Positions 16,008-24,528 of a DNA stretch of 49,949 bases are shown one piece after another. The stretch covers positions 19,144-69,092 of the forward strand of contig JAUMXM010000005.1 in the NCBI GenBank assembly GCA_030529085.1, given 5' to 3'. Within the stretch, counting starts at the first letter, position 1. The number at the start of each line of letters is the position of its first letter. Made by a program: the position numbers and the translations under genes. This DNA is from Rikenellaceae bacterium. GTDB lineage: Bacteria; Bacteroidota; Bacteroidia; Bacteroidales; Rikenellaceae. A model generated the notes under the pieces. The model saw only the letters and a list, made by a program, of their open reading frames with translations, was not told where the DNA came from and made no database searches.

Positions 16008-16979
16008 ATGTTGTACTCCGATAAACTGCTCGACTATGTCGAGAACTACCTGGCACAAATCGATTTTCCCGAGGAACCCGAGTTGCTCTACACCCCCATC
16101 TCCTACTCGATGCAGGGGGGCGGCAAGCGCCTGCGCCCCGTGTTGCTGATGTTGGCTTATGGCCTCTATGCCGATGAGTATCGCGCAGCGCTGCCTGCGG
16201 CGGCGGCCGTGGAGGTGTTCCATAACTTTACGCTCCTGCACGACGATATCATGGACAACGCCCTGATTCGTCGCGGCAAACCTTCGGTCTATGCCAAGTG
16301 GGGTAAGAATGTGGCGATCCTCTCGGGCGATGCGATGCTCATCGAGGCCTATCGCCTGTTGGGTCAGGTGGCTCCCGCCCATCTGCCGGCTGTGTTGGAG
16401 GTCTTCAACCGCACGGCGGTCGAGGTGTGCGAGGGACAGCAGTACGACATGGACTTCGAGGAGCGCCAAAAGGTCTCGGTCGTGGAGTATATGCGCATGA
16501 TCGAACTCAAGACGGCCGTTTTGCTGGCCGGTGCAGTGGTTATTGGTGCCATTTTGGGTGGTGCTTCGGAGGAGGATTGCCGCCGTCTGCGCCGCTTCGC
16601 CATCGAGTTGGGTCTGGCCTTCCAATTGCAGGACGACCTGCTCGATAGCTATGGCGACGAGCGCCTGGGCAAGGCGATCGGTGGCGATATTTTGGAGGGT
16701 AAGAAGACCTACCTGATGATCACGGCCATGAGCCACGCCAACGAGGAGCAGCGCGAGGTGTTGCGTACGACCCACCTCGATGCAACCCTCACGGATGCCG
16801 AGAAGATTGCCCGCGTGAAGGCGCTCTACGATCTCCTCGAGATTCCCCACCTCACCGAGCAGCAGATCGCCATTCGTTTCGAGCGTGCCTTGGCGCAGCT
16901 CGAGGGGTTGGAGGCCCTGCCCGAGCGTGTCGAGGAGCTCAAGCAGTATGCTACGAGCCTGATGGGACGCAAGAAGTAA
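16008..16979 (+). CDS. Polyprenyl (farnesyl/geranylgeranyl-type) diphosphate synthase
   Basis: Trans-prenyltransferase that condenses isopentenyl diphosphate with allylic diphosphates. The 323-residue product has the first aspartate-rich motif DDIMD (Asp79, Asp80, Asp83) followed by NALIRRG, and the second motif DDLLD (Asp209-Asp213) with LGKAIGGDILEGKKTYL after it; GGGKRLRP at residues 37-44 binds IPP. The residue five before the first motif is Phe74, a bulky residue that in this family tends to limit chain length, so a shorter product (C15-C20) is favoured over octaprenyl; this is inference from known determinants. It is divergent from the ROK-uppP operon and followed by the U32 gene after 28 bases. 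Confidence 0.92.
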   Translation: MLYSDKLLDYVENYLAQIDFPEEPELLYTPISYSMQGGGKRLRPVLLMLAYGLYADEYRAALPAAAAVEVFHNFTLLHDDIMDNALIRRGKPSVYAKWGKNVAILSGDAMLIEAYRLLGQVAPAHLPAVLEVFNRTAVEVCEGQQYDMDFEERQKVSVVEYMRMIELKTAVLLAGAVVIGAILGGASEEDCRRLRRFAIELGLAFQLQDDLLDSYGDERLGKAIGGDILEGKKTYLMITAMSHANEEQREVLRTTHLDATLTDAEKIARVKALYDLLEIPHLTEQQIAIRFERALAQLEGLEALPERVEELKQYATSLMGRKK

Positions 16980-17007
16980 ATGCAGCATTCAAAATTCAAC
17001 AGACGTA

Positions 17008-18255
17008 ATGAAGCGTAGCGATATCGAACTGATGGCCCCGGTGGGGTCGTATGAGGCGCTGGCGGCTGCCATCGAGGCGGGTGCCGATTCGGTCTATTTT
17101 GGGGTCGGCAAACTCAATATGCGTTCAGCCTCGGCGGCAAACTTTACGCTCGATGACCTGGCGCAGATTGTGGCTACAGCGCACGCTGCAGGTGTCAAGG
17201 CCTACCTCACGGTCAATACCATTGTCTACGAGGATGAGATCCGCACCATGCAGCAGGTGATCGACCGCGCCCGCAAGGAGGGGGTCGATGCCATCATTGC
17301 GACCGATATGGCGGCCATCCTCTATGCCCGACGCATCGGGCAGGAGGTCCACATCTCGACCCAGAGCAATATCTCGAACTCCGAGGCGGTCAAATTCTTC
17401 GCGCAGTGGGCCGATACGGTGGTCCTGGCACGCGAGTTGAGCCTCGAGCAGGTGGCTGCCATCCATCGCGAGATCATCGAGAACGATATTCGCGGCCCGA
17501 AGGGGGAGCTGGTCGAGATCGAGATGTTCGCCCATGGCGCACTCTGTATGTCGATTTCGGGCAAATGCTACCTCTCGCTCTACGAAACCAACTGCTCGGC
17601 CAATCGGGGCGCCTGCCGTCAGCTCTGCCGCCGCAAATATACCGTGCGCGACAAGGAGACGGGGGCCGAGCTCGACATCGACGGCCGCTATGTTCTCTCG
17701 CCCAAGGATCTCTGCACGGTCGATTTTCTCGACCGCTTCATTGCCTCGGGTGTCAAGGTGCTCAAGATCGAGGGGCGTGCCCGCGGTGCGGAGTATGTCA
17801 AGCGTGTCGTTGAGTGCTACGACCAGGCGCTGCGCATGATGGAGGAGGGAACCTACACCCCCGAGTCAGCTGCCGCGCTCAAGGAGCGTCTTGCCGAGGT
17901 CTTCAACCGCGGCTTCTGGGAGGGATACTACGCCGGTCGTCCCGTGGTGGAGCACAGCGCCGCCTACGGCTCCTCGGCTACGCGCCGCAAGGTCTATGTG
18001 GGCAAGGTGGTCAATTTCTACAAGAAGATCTCGGTGGCCGAGGTCTTGGTCGAGGCCGCTCCGTTGGAGGTTGCCGACGAGATCTTCTTCCTCGGCGCCA
18101 CGACGGGTGTCAAGGAGCAGAAACTCGAGGAGCTGCACGGCCCCGAGGGGGAGCCGACCACCCGTGTCGAGCAGGGAACGCTTTGCGCCATCCGTACCTC
18201 GGAGCTGATTCGCCGCGGTGACCAACTCTACAAATTTGTCGAAGTAACCGAATAA
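17008..18255 (+). CDS. Peptidase U32 family protein (TrhP/YegQ-like)
   Basis: A 415-residue U32-family protein. Members include YegQ/TrhP (tRNA 5-hydroxyuridine formation), RlhA (23S rRNA C2501 hydroxylation) and putative collagenases. The N-terminal TIM-barrel-like part begins LMAPVGSYEALAAAIEAGAD and includes VHISTQSNISN around residue 115. The U32 signature with clustered cysteines lies near residues 175-215 (EMFAHGALCMSISGKC, then NCSANRGACRQLCRRKY), and VLKIEGRARGAEYV follows around 250. The length is close to YegQ, which favours an RNA-hydroxylation role rather than a secreted protease; no signal peptide is present. It lies 28 bases after the prenyl synthase and 13 before the M24 gene. 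Confidence 0.88.
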   Translation: MKRSDIELMAPVGSYEALAAAIEAGADSVYFGVGKLNMRSASAANFTLDDLAQIVATAHAAGVKAYLTVNTIVYEDEIRTMQQVIDRARKEGVDAIIATDMAAILYARRIGQEVHISTQSNISNSEAVKFFAQWADTVVLARELSLEQVAAIHREIIENDIRGPKGELVEIEMFAHGALCMSISGKCYLSLYETNCSANRGACRQLCRRKYTVRDKETGAELDIDGRYVLSPKDLCTVDFLDRFIASGVKVLKIEGRARGAEYVKRVVECYDQALRMMEEGTYTPESAAALKERLAEVFNRGFWEGYYAGRPVVEHSAAYGSSATRRKVYVGKVVNFYKKISVAEVLVEAAPLEVADEIFFLGATTGVKEQKLEELHGPEGEPTTRVEQGTLCAIRTSELIRRGDQLYKFVEVTE

Positions 18256-18268
18256 AAACCATAAAACT

Positions 18269-19666
18269 ATGTTTGCACCAACCACCTATATCGCGCGTCG
18301 CAAAATGCTCGCCGAGAAGATCGGCAAGGGTTTGATTCTACTCCCCGGCAACACCTTCTCGCCCAACAACTATCCCAACAACGCCTACTACTTCCGTCAG
18401 GATTCGACCTTCCGCTACTACTTCGGTCTTGCCAATCCGACCCTGGTGGGTCTGATCGATGCCGAGACGGGCGAGGCGGCCCTCTATGGCGACGACTTCA
18501 CGGTCGAGGATATCATCTGGACGGGGCCGCAGCCCACGATGCAGGAGCTGGGTGCCAAGGCGGGCATTACGAAGACCTACCCGTTGGCCACCGTGGCACA
18601 GCACCTCGCCGAGGCTATTCGCCTGGGTCGCCGTATCCACTACCTGCCCCCCTATCGCGGGGAGACGAAGCTCCAGCTTGTCGAGTGGCTCGGCATTGCG
18701 CCGCAACAGCTGCACGACTACAAGTCGGTCGACCTGATGATGGCCGTGGCCGAGATGCGCGAGATCAAATCCGAGGAGGAGATCGCCGAGATGGAGAAGG
18801 CCTTCCTGCTGGGTTACGAGATGCACACCCTGGCGATGAAGATGTGCCGCCCGGGTGTTGTCGAGCGCGAGATTGCCGGTGCTGTTGAGGGCATCATCAA
18901 GCAGTATGGTCAGGGTGTTTCGTTCCCGACCATCGTTTCGCAGCATGGCGAGACGCTCCACAACCTCAATTGCGACGGTGTGCTTGAGGCGGGTCGTCTG
19001 CTGTTGGTCGATGGTGGTGGCGAGACATTGAGCGGCTACTGCTCCGACCATACGCGTACCTACCCCGTGAGCGGTAAGTTCAGCGACAAGCAGCGCGACA
19101 TATATAATATAGTATTGAAGGCCCACGACGATGTGGCAGCTCTGATTGCCCCCTCGATGATGTACAACGAGGTGCACCGCGCCTCCTACCTCTCGCTGGC
19201 CGAGGGTCTGGTGTCGTTGGGAATCCTCAAAGGTACGGCCGAGGATGCTGTGGCTGCCGGTGCCATGACGATGCTCATGCCCCACGGCCTGGGTCACGGC
19301 CTGGGTATGGATGTCCACGACTGCGAGGCGATGGGTGAGCGCTCGTTCGACTTCTCGACCATAGCCGAGCGTGCCGCCAAGTCGGCCACCTGCATCCACC
19401 GCGCCACCTGGCAGCTCAAGCCCGGCACGGTGCTTAGTGACGAGCCGGGTCTCTACTTCATCCCGGCCCTGATCGAGAAGTGCAAGGCCGAGGGTAAATA
19501 CCAGGGTATCGTTGATTACGCTCGCCTGGAGGAGTACTACGACTTCGGCGGCATCCGCATCGAGGACGACATCCTCGTGACCGAGAGCGGCAACCGTATG
19601 CTGGGCGGTGATAAAAAGATTCCCATCACGGTCGAAGAGTTGGAAGCAACTGTGGGACGTGATTAA
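18269..19666 (+). CDS. Aminopeptidase P family metallopeptidase (M24B, Xaa-Pro)
   Basis: A 465-residue aminopeptidase P-like enzyme that removes N-terminal residues before proline with a dinuclear metal site. An N-terminal creatinase-like domain (about residues 1-175) precedes the pita-bread catalytic domain. All five metal ligands are visible: two Asp in LLLVDGGGETLSGYCSDHTRT (about residues 247 and 259), His in MPHGLGHGLGMDVHD (about 344), and two Glu in VLSDEPGLYF (about 392) and GGIRIEDD (about 432). There is no signal peptide, so it is cytoplasmic. A hairpin terminator follows 33 bases downstream, making it the probable last gene of the prenyl synthase-U32-M24 run. Confidence 0.94.
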   Translation: MFAPTTYIARRKMLAEKIGKGLILLPGNTFSPNNYPNNAYYFRQDSTFRYYFGLANPTLVGLIDAETGEAALYGDDFTVEDIIWTGPQPTMQELGAKAGITKTYPLATVAQHLAEAIRLGRRIHYLPPYRGETKLQLVEWLGIAPQQLHDYKSVDLMMAVAEMREIKSEEEIAEMEKAFLLGYEMHTLAMKMCRPGVVEREIAGAVEGIIKQYGQGVSFPTIVSQHGETLHNLNCDGVLEAGRLLLVDGGGETLSGYCSDHTRTYPVSGKFSDKQRDIYNIVLKAHDDVAALIAPSMMYNEVHRASYLSLAEGLVSLGILKGTAEDAVAAGAMTMLMPHGLGHGLGMDVHDCEAMGERSFDFSTIAERAAKSATCIHRATWQLKPGTVLSDEPGLYFIPALIEKCKAEGKYQGIVDYARLEEYYDFGGIRIEDDILVTESGNRMLGGDKKIPITVEELEATVGRD

Positions 19667-19699
19667 GATTTGAACGAGAAAGAATCCTTGATTTCGGTA

Positions 19700-19730
19700 A
19701 AAATCGCCTCATTTGGGGCGATTTTTTCTG
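19700..19730 (+). terminator. Intrinsic terminator after the M24 peptidase gene
   Basis: AAAATCGCC (19700-19708) pairs with GGCGATTTT (19717-19725) around an eight-base loop, with a T-rich tail. It separates the M24 gene from the EF-G paralogue. Confidence 0.85.
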
Positions 19731-19808
19731 TTTTTAGCTTGGTTTTATCTATTTTTTTGTAATTTTATAGTCCGTAAACCTATTTTCGGAAACCTAATTT
19801 GAACCAAT

Positions 19809-21965
19809 ATGAAAAACTATTCAGCAAAAGAGATTAAGAACATCGTTCTAATTGGCGCGCCCGGCTCGGGAAAAACTACCCTTGCCGAAGCGATGGCTTA
19901 TGAAGGTAAGGTCATCGACCGCAGGGGTAGTATCGAGACGAACAACACGCTCTCGGATAATACGGATATCGAGCACGAATACAAGCGTTCGATCTATTCG
20001 ACCCTTCTTTTCACCGAATTCATGGAGCGCAAGCTCAACATCATCGACTGCCCGGGTTCGGACGACTTCTGCGGCAGCCTCTTCTCGGCATTCAAGGTGG
20101 GTGACGTGGGTGTCTTCTGCTTCAACGCCGCCAACGGTTGGGAGGTAGGTAGCGAGATTCAGGCCCGCTATGCCCGCCAGCTCAACAAGCCGATCATCGG
20201 TGTTATCAACCAACTCGATAGCGATAAGGCTTCGTTCGAGGCTGCTTACGAGTCGATCAAGGCCGCTTCGCGCGTGAAGCCCGTCATCGTGCAGTACCCC
20301 GTAAACCAGGGTCCCGATTTCAACGCCTTCATCGACGTGCTGCTGATGAAGATGTACCGCTTCAAGGATCACGACGGTCACCGCGAGGAGCTCGAGATTC
20401 CCGCCGAGGAGATGGATAAGGCCATTGAGCTGAACCGCGAGCTGGTCGAGATGGCTGCCGAGCACGATGAGGCTCTCATGGAGCTCTACTTCGAGAAGGG
20501 CACCCTGACCCAGGACGACATCCGTGCCGGTCTGAAGATCGGTGTATCGCAGCGTGCCGTGATGCCTATCTTCTGCGCATCGGGTAAGCGTGATATCGGC
20601 ACGAAGCGTCTGATGGAGTTCATCATCAACGTTGCTCCGGGCCCGCTGAAGGCTCCCGCATTCCTCTCGACCGAGGGTGCCGAGATCGTAGCCGACGAGG
20701 CTGCACCGGCTGTAGCCTTCGTATTCAAGAGCCAGGTTGAGCAGCACATCGGTGAGATCACCTACTTCCGTGTGATTCGCGGTAAGATTACCGAGGGTTG
20801 CGAGGTGGTGAATACCCGCACGCAGAACAAGGAGAAGATTTCGCAGCTCTTCGCCGTTGCCGGCAAGAACCGCGTGAAGGTTTCGGAGCTTTCGGCCGGC
20901 GATATCGGTTGCACCGTGAAGCTCAAGGGCACGAAGGCCAACGATACCCTCTCGGCTGCTGCCGATATGGTGACCATCGAGCCGATCGTATTCCCCGATC
21001 CGCGCTACCGTGCCGCCATCAAGTGCGCACAGCAGTCCGACGAGGAGAAGCTGGGTAAGATTCTGAACGATGCCAAGAATGAGGATCCGACGATTCTGGT
21101 CGACTACTCGAAGGAGTTGAAGCAGACCATCATTCAGGGTCAGGGTGAGCACCACCTGAACATTCTGCGCACGCGCATCGCCCAGGAGAACAAGATCGCT
21201 TTCGACTACATCGCTCCGAAGATCCCCTATCGCGAGACCATCACGAAGGTGGCCCAGGCCGACTATCGCCACAAGAAGCAGTCGGGTGGTGCCGGTCAGT
21301 TTGGTGAGGTGCACATGGTTATCGAGCCCTACTACGAGGGTATGCCCGAGCCGAAGAGCTACAAGGCCGGTGGCAAGGGTGAGCTGGTTGTGAACATCAA
21401 GAACAAGGAGGAGTACGATATGGCTTGGGGTGGTAAGCTCCAGTTCTACTCGGCCATTGTCGGTGGTGCTATCGATGCTCGCTTCATGCCCGCCATCCTG
21501 AAAGGTATCATGGAGAAGATGGACCAGGGCCCGCTGACGGGTTCGTATGCCCGCGATATTCGCGTCGTGATCTACGACGGTAAGATGCACCCGGTAGATT
21601 CGAACGAGATCTCGTTCAAGCTGGCTGCCCGCAACGCCTTCAAGGAGGCCTTCCGCAACGCCGGCCCGAAGATCATGGAGCCTATCTACAACGTCGAGGT
21701 GCTTGTACCGAGCGAGTATATGGGTTCGGTGATGTCGGATCTGCAGAACCGCCGCGCCATGATTCTCGGTATGGAGTCGGATAAGGGCTTCGACCGTCTG
21801 AGCGCTACGGTGCCTCTGGCCGAGCTGTATCGTTACTCGACGACCCTCTCGTCGCTCACGTCGGGTTCGGCAACCTATTCGATGAAGTTCGCTTCGTACG
21901 AGCAGGTTCCGGCCGATGTTCAGGATAAGCTGCTGAAGGCTTACACCGACGAGGACGAGGATTAG
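19809..21965 (+). CDS. EF-G-like translation factor paralogue with altered GTPase motifs
   Basis: A 718-residue EF-G paralogue (EF-G2 type). The five-domain layout is kept: G domain, domain II (about 300-390), domain III, domain IV with QSGGAGQFGEVHMVIEPY and the tip loop DGKMHPVDSNEISF, and domain V. The GTPase motifs differ from the EF-G at 43841. The P-loop is GAPGSGKTT (16-24) instead of AHIDAGKTT. The switch-II motif is DCPGS (80-84), so the catalytic His of DTPGH is Ser84. The base-recognition motif is NQLD (134-137) instead of NKMD. A Bacteroides EF-G2 without GTPase activity has been reported to support translation under starvation; this gene may be its orthologue (inference). It is bracketed by terminators, so it is probably monocistronic. 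Confidence 0.93.
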   Translation: MKNYSAKEIKNIVLIGAPGSGKTTLAEAMAYEGKVIDRRGSIETNNTLSDNTDIEHEYKRSIYSTLLFTEFMERKLNIIDCPGSDDFCGSLFSAFKVGDVGVFCFNAANGWEVGSEIQARYARQLNKPIIGVINQLDSDKASFEAAYESIKAASRVKPVIVQYPVNQGPDFNAFIDVLLMKMYRFKDHDGHREELEIPAEEMDKAIELNRELVEMAAEHDEALMELYFEKGTLTQDDIRAGLKIGVSQRAVMPIFCASGKRDIGTKRLMEFIINVAPGPLKAPAFLSTEGAEIVADEAAPAVAFVFKSQVEQHIGEITYFRVIRGKITEGCEVVNTRTQNKEKISQLFAVAGKNRVKVSELSAGDIGCTVKLKGTKANDTLSAAADMVTIEPIVFPDPRYRAAIKCAQQSDEEKLGKILNDAKNEDPTILVDYSKELKQTIIQGQGEHHLNILRTRIAQENKIAFDYIAPKIPYRETITKVAQADYRHKKQSGGAGQFGEVHMVIEPYYEGMPEPKSYKAGGKGELVVNIKNKEEYDMAWGGKLQFYSAIVGGAIDARFMPAILKGIMEKMDQGPLTGSYARDIRVVIYDGKMHPVDSNEISFKLAARNAFKEAFRNAGPKIMEPIYNVEVLVPSEYMGSVMSDLQNRRAMILGMESDKGFDRLSATVPLAELYRYSTTLSSLTSGSATYSMKFASYEQVPADVQDKLLKAYTDEDED

Positions 21966-22043
21966 TATATAATATAGGTGCAATACCTATTTGCGTTTAT
22001 GAACTGAAAAAACCAACCTGAAATAAATTCATAAGCGAGGTGT

Positions 22044-22098
22044 AGCGGACTGCCGTGAGGCGGACCGCTGCACTGTTTTATGCTGCGGCATAAAACAG
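22044..22098. repeat. Two stacked hairpins downstream of the EF-G paralogue
   Basis: AGCGG/CCGCT (22044-22069) encloses an inner GCC-GTGA-GGC hairpin. It is followed by a perfect 11-base stem CTGTTTTATGC/GCATAAAACAG (22073-22083 and 22088-22098) with loop TGCG. Neither has a T tract, so they are structures ahead of the terminator rather than terminators. Confidence 0.7.
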
Positions 22099-22105
22099 CA
22101 CCAAT

Positions 22106-22137
22106 AAAAAAAGGAGACTGTGCGGCCTCCTTTTTTT
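22106..22137. terminator. Bidirectional intrinsic terminator between the EF-G paralogue and argH
   Basis: AAAAAAAGGAG (22106-22116) pairs with CTCCTTTTTTT (22127-22137) around a ten-base loop. A and T tracts on the two sides serve both the plus-strand gene and the minus-strand arginine operon that converge here. Confidence 0.85.
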
Positions 22138-22154
22138 GTGTGATAAGCGAAGTG

Positions 22155-23456
22155 TTATGCTTCGGCGAAGCGCATCGCCTCCTCCATTTTTTGGCGGATC
22201 TCTGCGGTGCAGAGGTTGCCGATCGACCCCTCGTGGGTGTGGTGCACCTCGCGCGTGGGCTGATACTCGCCTTTTTGCACCTGCATACCCACTTCGCGGT
22301 AGGCCTCGCGGAAGGGTACGCCGCTCAAAGCCAGGCGATTCACATCCTCGACCGTGAAGAGGTAGTTGTACTTCTCGTCCTCCAAAATCTGCTCGTTGAC
22401 CGTCAGGTTGGCAAGCATAAAGTCGGCCATCTGGAGCGTGCGCTTGAGCTCCGTGATGGCGGGGAAGAGGATATCCTTCAAGAGCTGCATCTCGCGGTGG
22501 TAACCCACGGGGAGGTTGGTCGTCAGGAGGGCCATCTCGTTGGGCAGCGCCTGAAGGCGGTTGCAGCGGCCGCGCATGATCTCGAAGACATCGGGATTCT
22601 TCTTGTGGGGCATAATCGACGAGCCGGTCGTGAGGCTGTCGGGGAGCTTTACGAAGCCGAAATTCTGGCTCATAAAGAGGCAGAGATCCATCGCCATACG
22701 ACCCACCGTAGCGGCTACGGCGGCCATTGCGTTGGCGGCGGCGCGCTCGCTCTTACCGCGGCTCATCTGGGCGGCCACGACGTTGTAGTGGAGCGTATTG
22801 AAGCCCAAAAGCTCGGTGGTCATCGTGCGGTTGAGGGGGAACGACGAGCCGTAGCCGGCAGCCGATCCGAGGGGGTTTTGGTTGGCAATCTCGTAGGCGG
22901 CGGCCAGCAGGCGCATATCATCGACGAGGGTCTCGGCATAGGCTCCAAACCAGAGGCCGAACGACGAGGGCATCGCCACCTGCAGGTGGGTGTAGCCCGG
23001 CATCATCACCTCTTTGTGCTTCTCCGAGAGCTCCTGCAGACGATCGAAGAGGGCGCGCACCTCGCAGGCGATGGCGCGCAGTTCGGCACGCAGGAAGAGC
23101 TTCAGATCGACCAGCACCTGGTCGTTGCGCGAGCGTCCCGAGTGGATCTTCTTACCCACATCGCCCAGGCGGCGCGTCAGGAGCAGCTCGACCTGCGAGT
23201 GGATATCCTCCGACTCGGGCTCGATGCAGAAGTCGCCTGCCTCGATCTCGGCGGCGATCTGCTCCAGCCCTGCGACGAGCACCTGCAGCTCCTCGGCCGT
23301 CAGCAGGCCGATTGTCTCGAGCATACGGATGTGGGCCAGCGACCCCTCGACATCGTATTTTGCCAGGAGCATATCGAGCTCCTGATCCATTCCTACGGTA
23401 TAATCCTCGACAAGGGCATTCGTGTCAAAACCCTTATCCCACAGTTTGGTAGCCAT
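22155..23456 (-). CDS. argH: Argininosuccinate lyase
   Basis: Splits argininosuccinate into arginine and fumarate, the last step of arginine synthesis. The 433-residue product carries the fumarase/aspartase superfamily signature TGSSIMPHKKNPDVFE around residue 280 and the substrate motif SGRSRNDQVLVDLKLFLR around residue 90, with MPGYTHLQVAMPSSFG near 155. The start MATKLWDKGF matches the family. Its first 23 bases overlap the end of argE, so it is the last gene of the eight-gene arginine operon, and a bidirectional terminator follows. Confidence 0.96.
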   Translation of the reverse strand: MATKLWDKGFDTNALVEDYTVGMDQELDMLLAKYDVEGSLAHIRMLETIGLLTAEELQVLVAGLEQIAAEIEAGDFCIEPESEDIHSQVELLLTRRLGDVGKKIHSGRSRNDQVLVDLKLFLRAELRAIACEVRALFDRLQELSEKHKEVMMPGYTHLQVAMPSSFGLWFGAYAETLVDDMRLLAAAYEIANQNPLGSAAGYGSSFPLNRTMTTELLGFNTLHYNVVAAQMSRGKSERAAANAMAAVAATVGRMAMDLCLFMSQNFGFVKLPDSLTTGSSIMPHKKNPDVFEIMRGRCNRLQALPNEMALLTTNLPVGYHREMQLLKDILFPAITELKRTLQMADFMLANLTVNEQILEDEKYNYLFTVEDVNRLALSGVPFREAYREVGMQVQKGEYQPTREVHHTHEGSIGNLCTAEIRQKMEEAMRFAEA

Positions 23457-24513
23457 ATTCGGTTGCTAAATTTTCAATGATTTTCAGATAGGTATCGATC
23501 CCCTCCTCGATCTCCGTCAGGAGGACATATTCGTCGGCCGTATGGGAGCGCGACGAGTCGCCCGGGCCGATTTTGAGTGCCGGGAAGGGCATCAGCGTAC
23601 GGTCGGAGGTGGTGGGCGAGATGAAGGTTGCCGCCCCCGCCTTCACGGCAGCGCGCACCAGGGGGTGCGACTCCTCGATTACCGAGGCGCGGATGCGGGT
23701 CGAGCGGGGGGTGATGGTCGAGCGGAGCTCCTTGCGTAGCAGCTCCACCGTCTCCTCGTTCGTGTAGGCATCCGTCGTGCGTATATCAACCACAAAGCGG
23801 CACTTGTCGGGCACGACGTTGTGTTGCGTGCCGGCGGCGATTTGGGTCGTGGTGATGCGGATCGGCCCCAGGAACTTCGATTCACGCTCGAAGCGGTAGT
23901 CGCGGAGGCGTGCGATATCTTCCAAGGCGATGTAGAGGGCATTGATCCCCTCTTCGCGTGCTGCGTGGCCGCTCACCCCCTGTGCCTCGCAGTCGAGGAC
24001 CACCAGACCGCGCTCGGCCAGGGCCGCCTGCATCGAGGTAGGCTCGCCCACAATCGCCATATCGACCTTGCCGACGGCGGGCACCCAGGCGCGGGCCCCC
24101 TTCTCGCCGCCACACTCCTCCTCGGCCGAGAGGGCCAGCAGCAGGTTGAAGGGCAACGCCTTGTCGTAGAGGGCGATGAAGAGCTCCACAAGTGCCACTA
24201 ACGAGGCTCCTGCATCGTTTGCTCCCAGGCCGTAGAGACGGCCGCCCTCGAGGGTCGGGGCGTAGGGATCGCGCGTGTAGGAGGCGGCAGGGCGCACCGT
24301 GTCGTGGTGCGAGTTGAGCGCGAGGGTCGGTCGCGCGGGGTCGAATCCACGGCTGCGCGCTATGATGTTCTGTTCGATGCGCTCCACCACAACGCCCGCC
24401 TCCGAGAGGTGGCGAGCCAAAATCTCGGCCGTAGCCTGCTCCTCGCGCGTATGCGAAGGGGTGGCGATCAGCTCCTGAAGGAGCGCGATGGCGCGTTGTG
24501 CGGTTGCTTTCAT
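23434..24513 (-). CDS. argE: M20 deacylase, probable N-acetyl/N-succinylcitrulline deacylase (ArgE type)
   Basis: A 359-residue M20-family zinc amidohydrolase. Metal and catalytic residues are visible: His and Asp in LALNSHHDTVRP, Asp in LGANDAGASLVA, the Glu pair in LLALSAEEECGG, and a further ligand in VGEPTSMQAAL. A dimerisation domain lies at about residues 160-270. In the transcarbamylase-first version of the pathway the substrate is an N-acylcitrulline. Because the transcarbamylase here has Pro90, N-succinyl-L-citrulline is the likely substrate, so it would act as a desuccinylase. DapE-type activity is the alternative from sequence alone, but the position inside the arginine operon argues against it. 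It overlaps argH by 23 bases and follows argB by 15. Confidence 0.85.
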   Translation of the reverse strand: MKATAQRAIALLQELIATPSHTREEQATAEILARHLSEAGVVVERIEQNIIARSRGFDPARPTLALNSHHDTVRPAASYTRDPYAPTLEGGRLYGLGANDAGASLVALVELFIALYDKALPFNLLLALSAEEECGGEKGARAWVPAVGKVDMAIVGEPTSMQAALAERGLVVLDCEAQGVSGHAAREEGINALYIALEDIARLRDYRFERESKFLGPIRITTTQIAAGTQHNVVPDKCRFVVDIRTTDAYTNEETVELLRKELRSTITPRSTRIRASVIEESHPLVRAAVKAGAATFISPTTSDRTLMPFPALKIGPGDSSRSHTADEYVLLTEIEEGIDTYLKIIENLATEYGYQTVG

Positions 24514-24528
24514 CGGTTGCTCGTTTTT

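Noticed and set aside
23434..24513. Assignment of the M20 enzyme as DapE
   Set aside because: The active-site pattern alone does not separate ArgE from DapE, but the gene is embedded between argB and argH with overlap, so an arginine role is far more likely.
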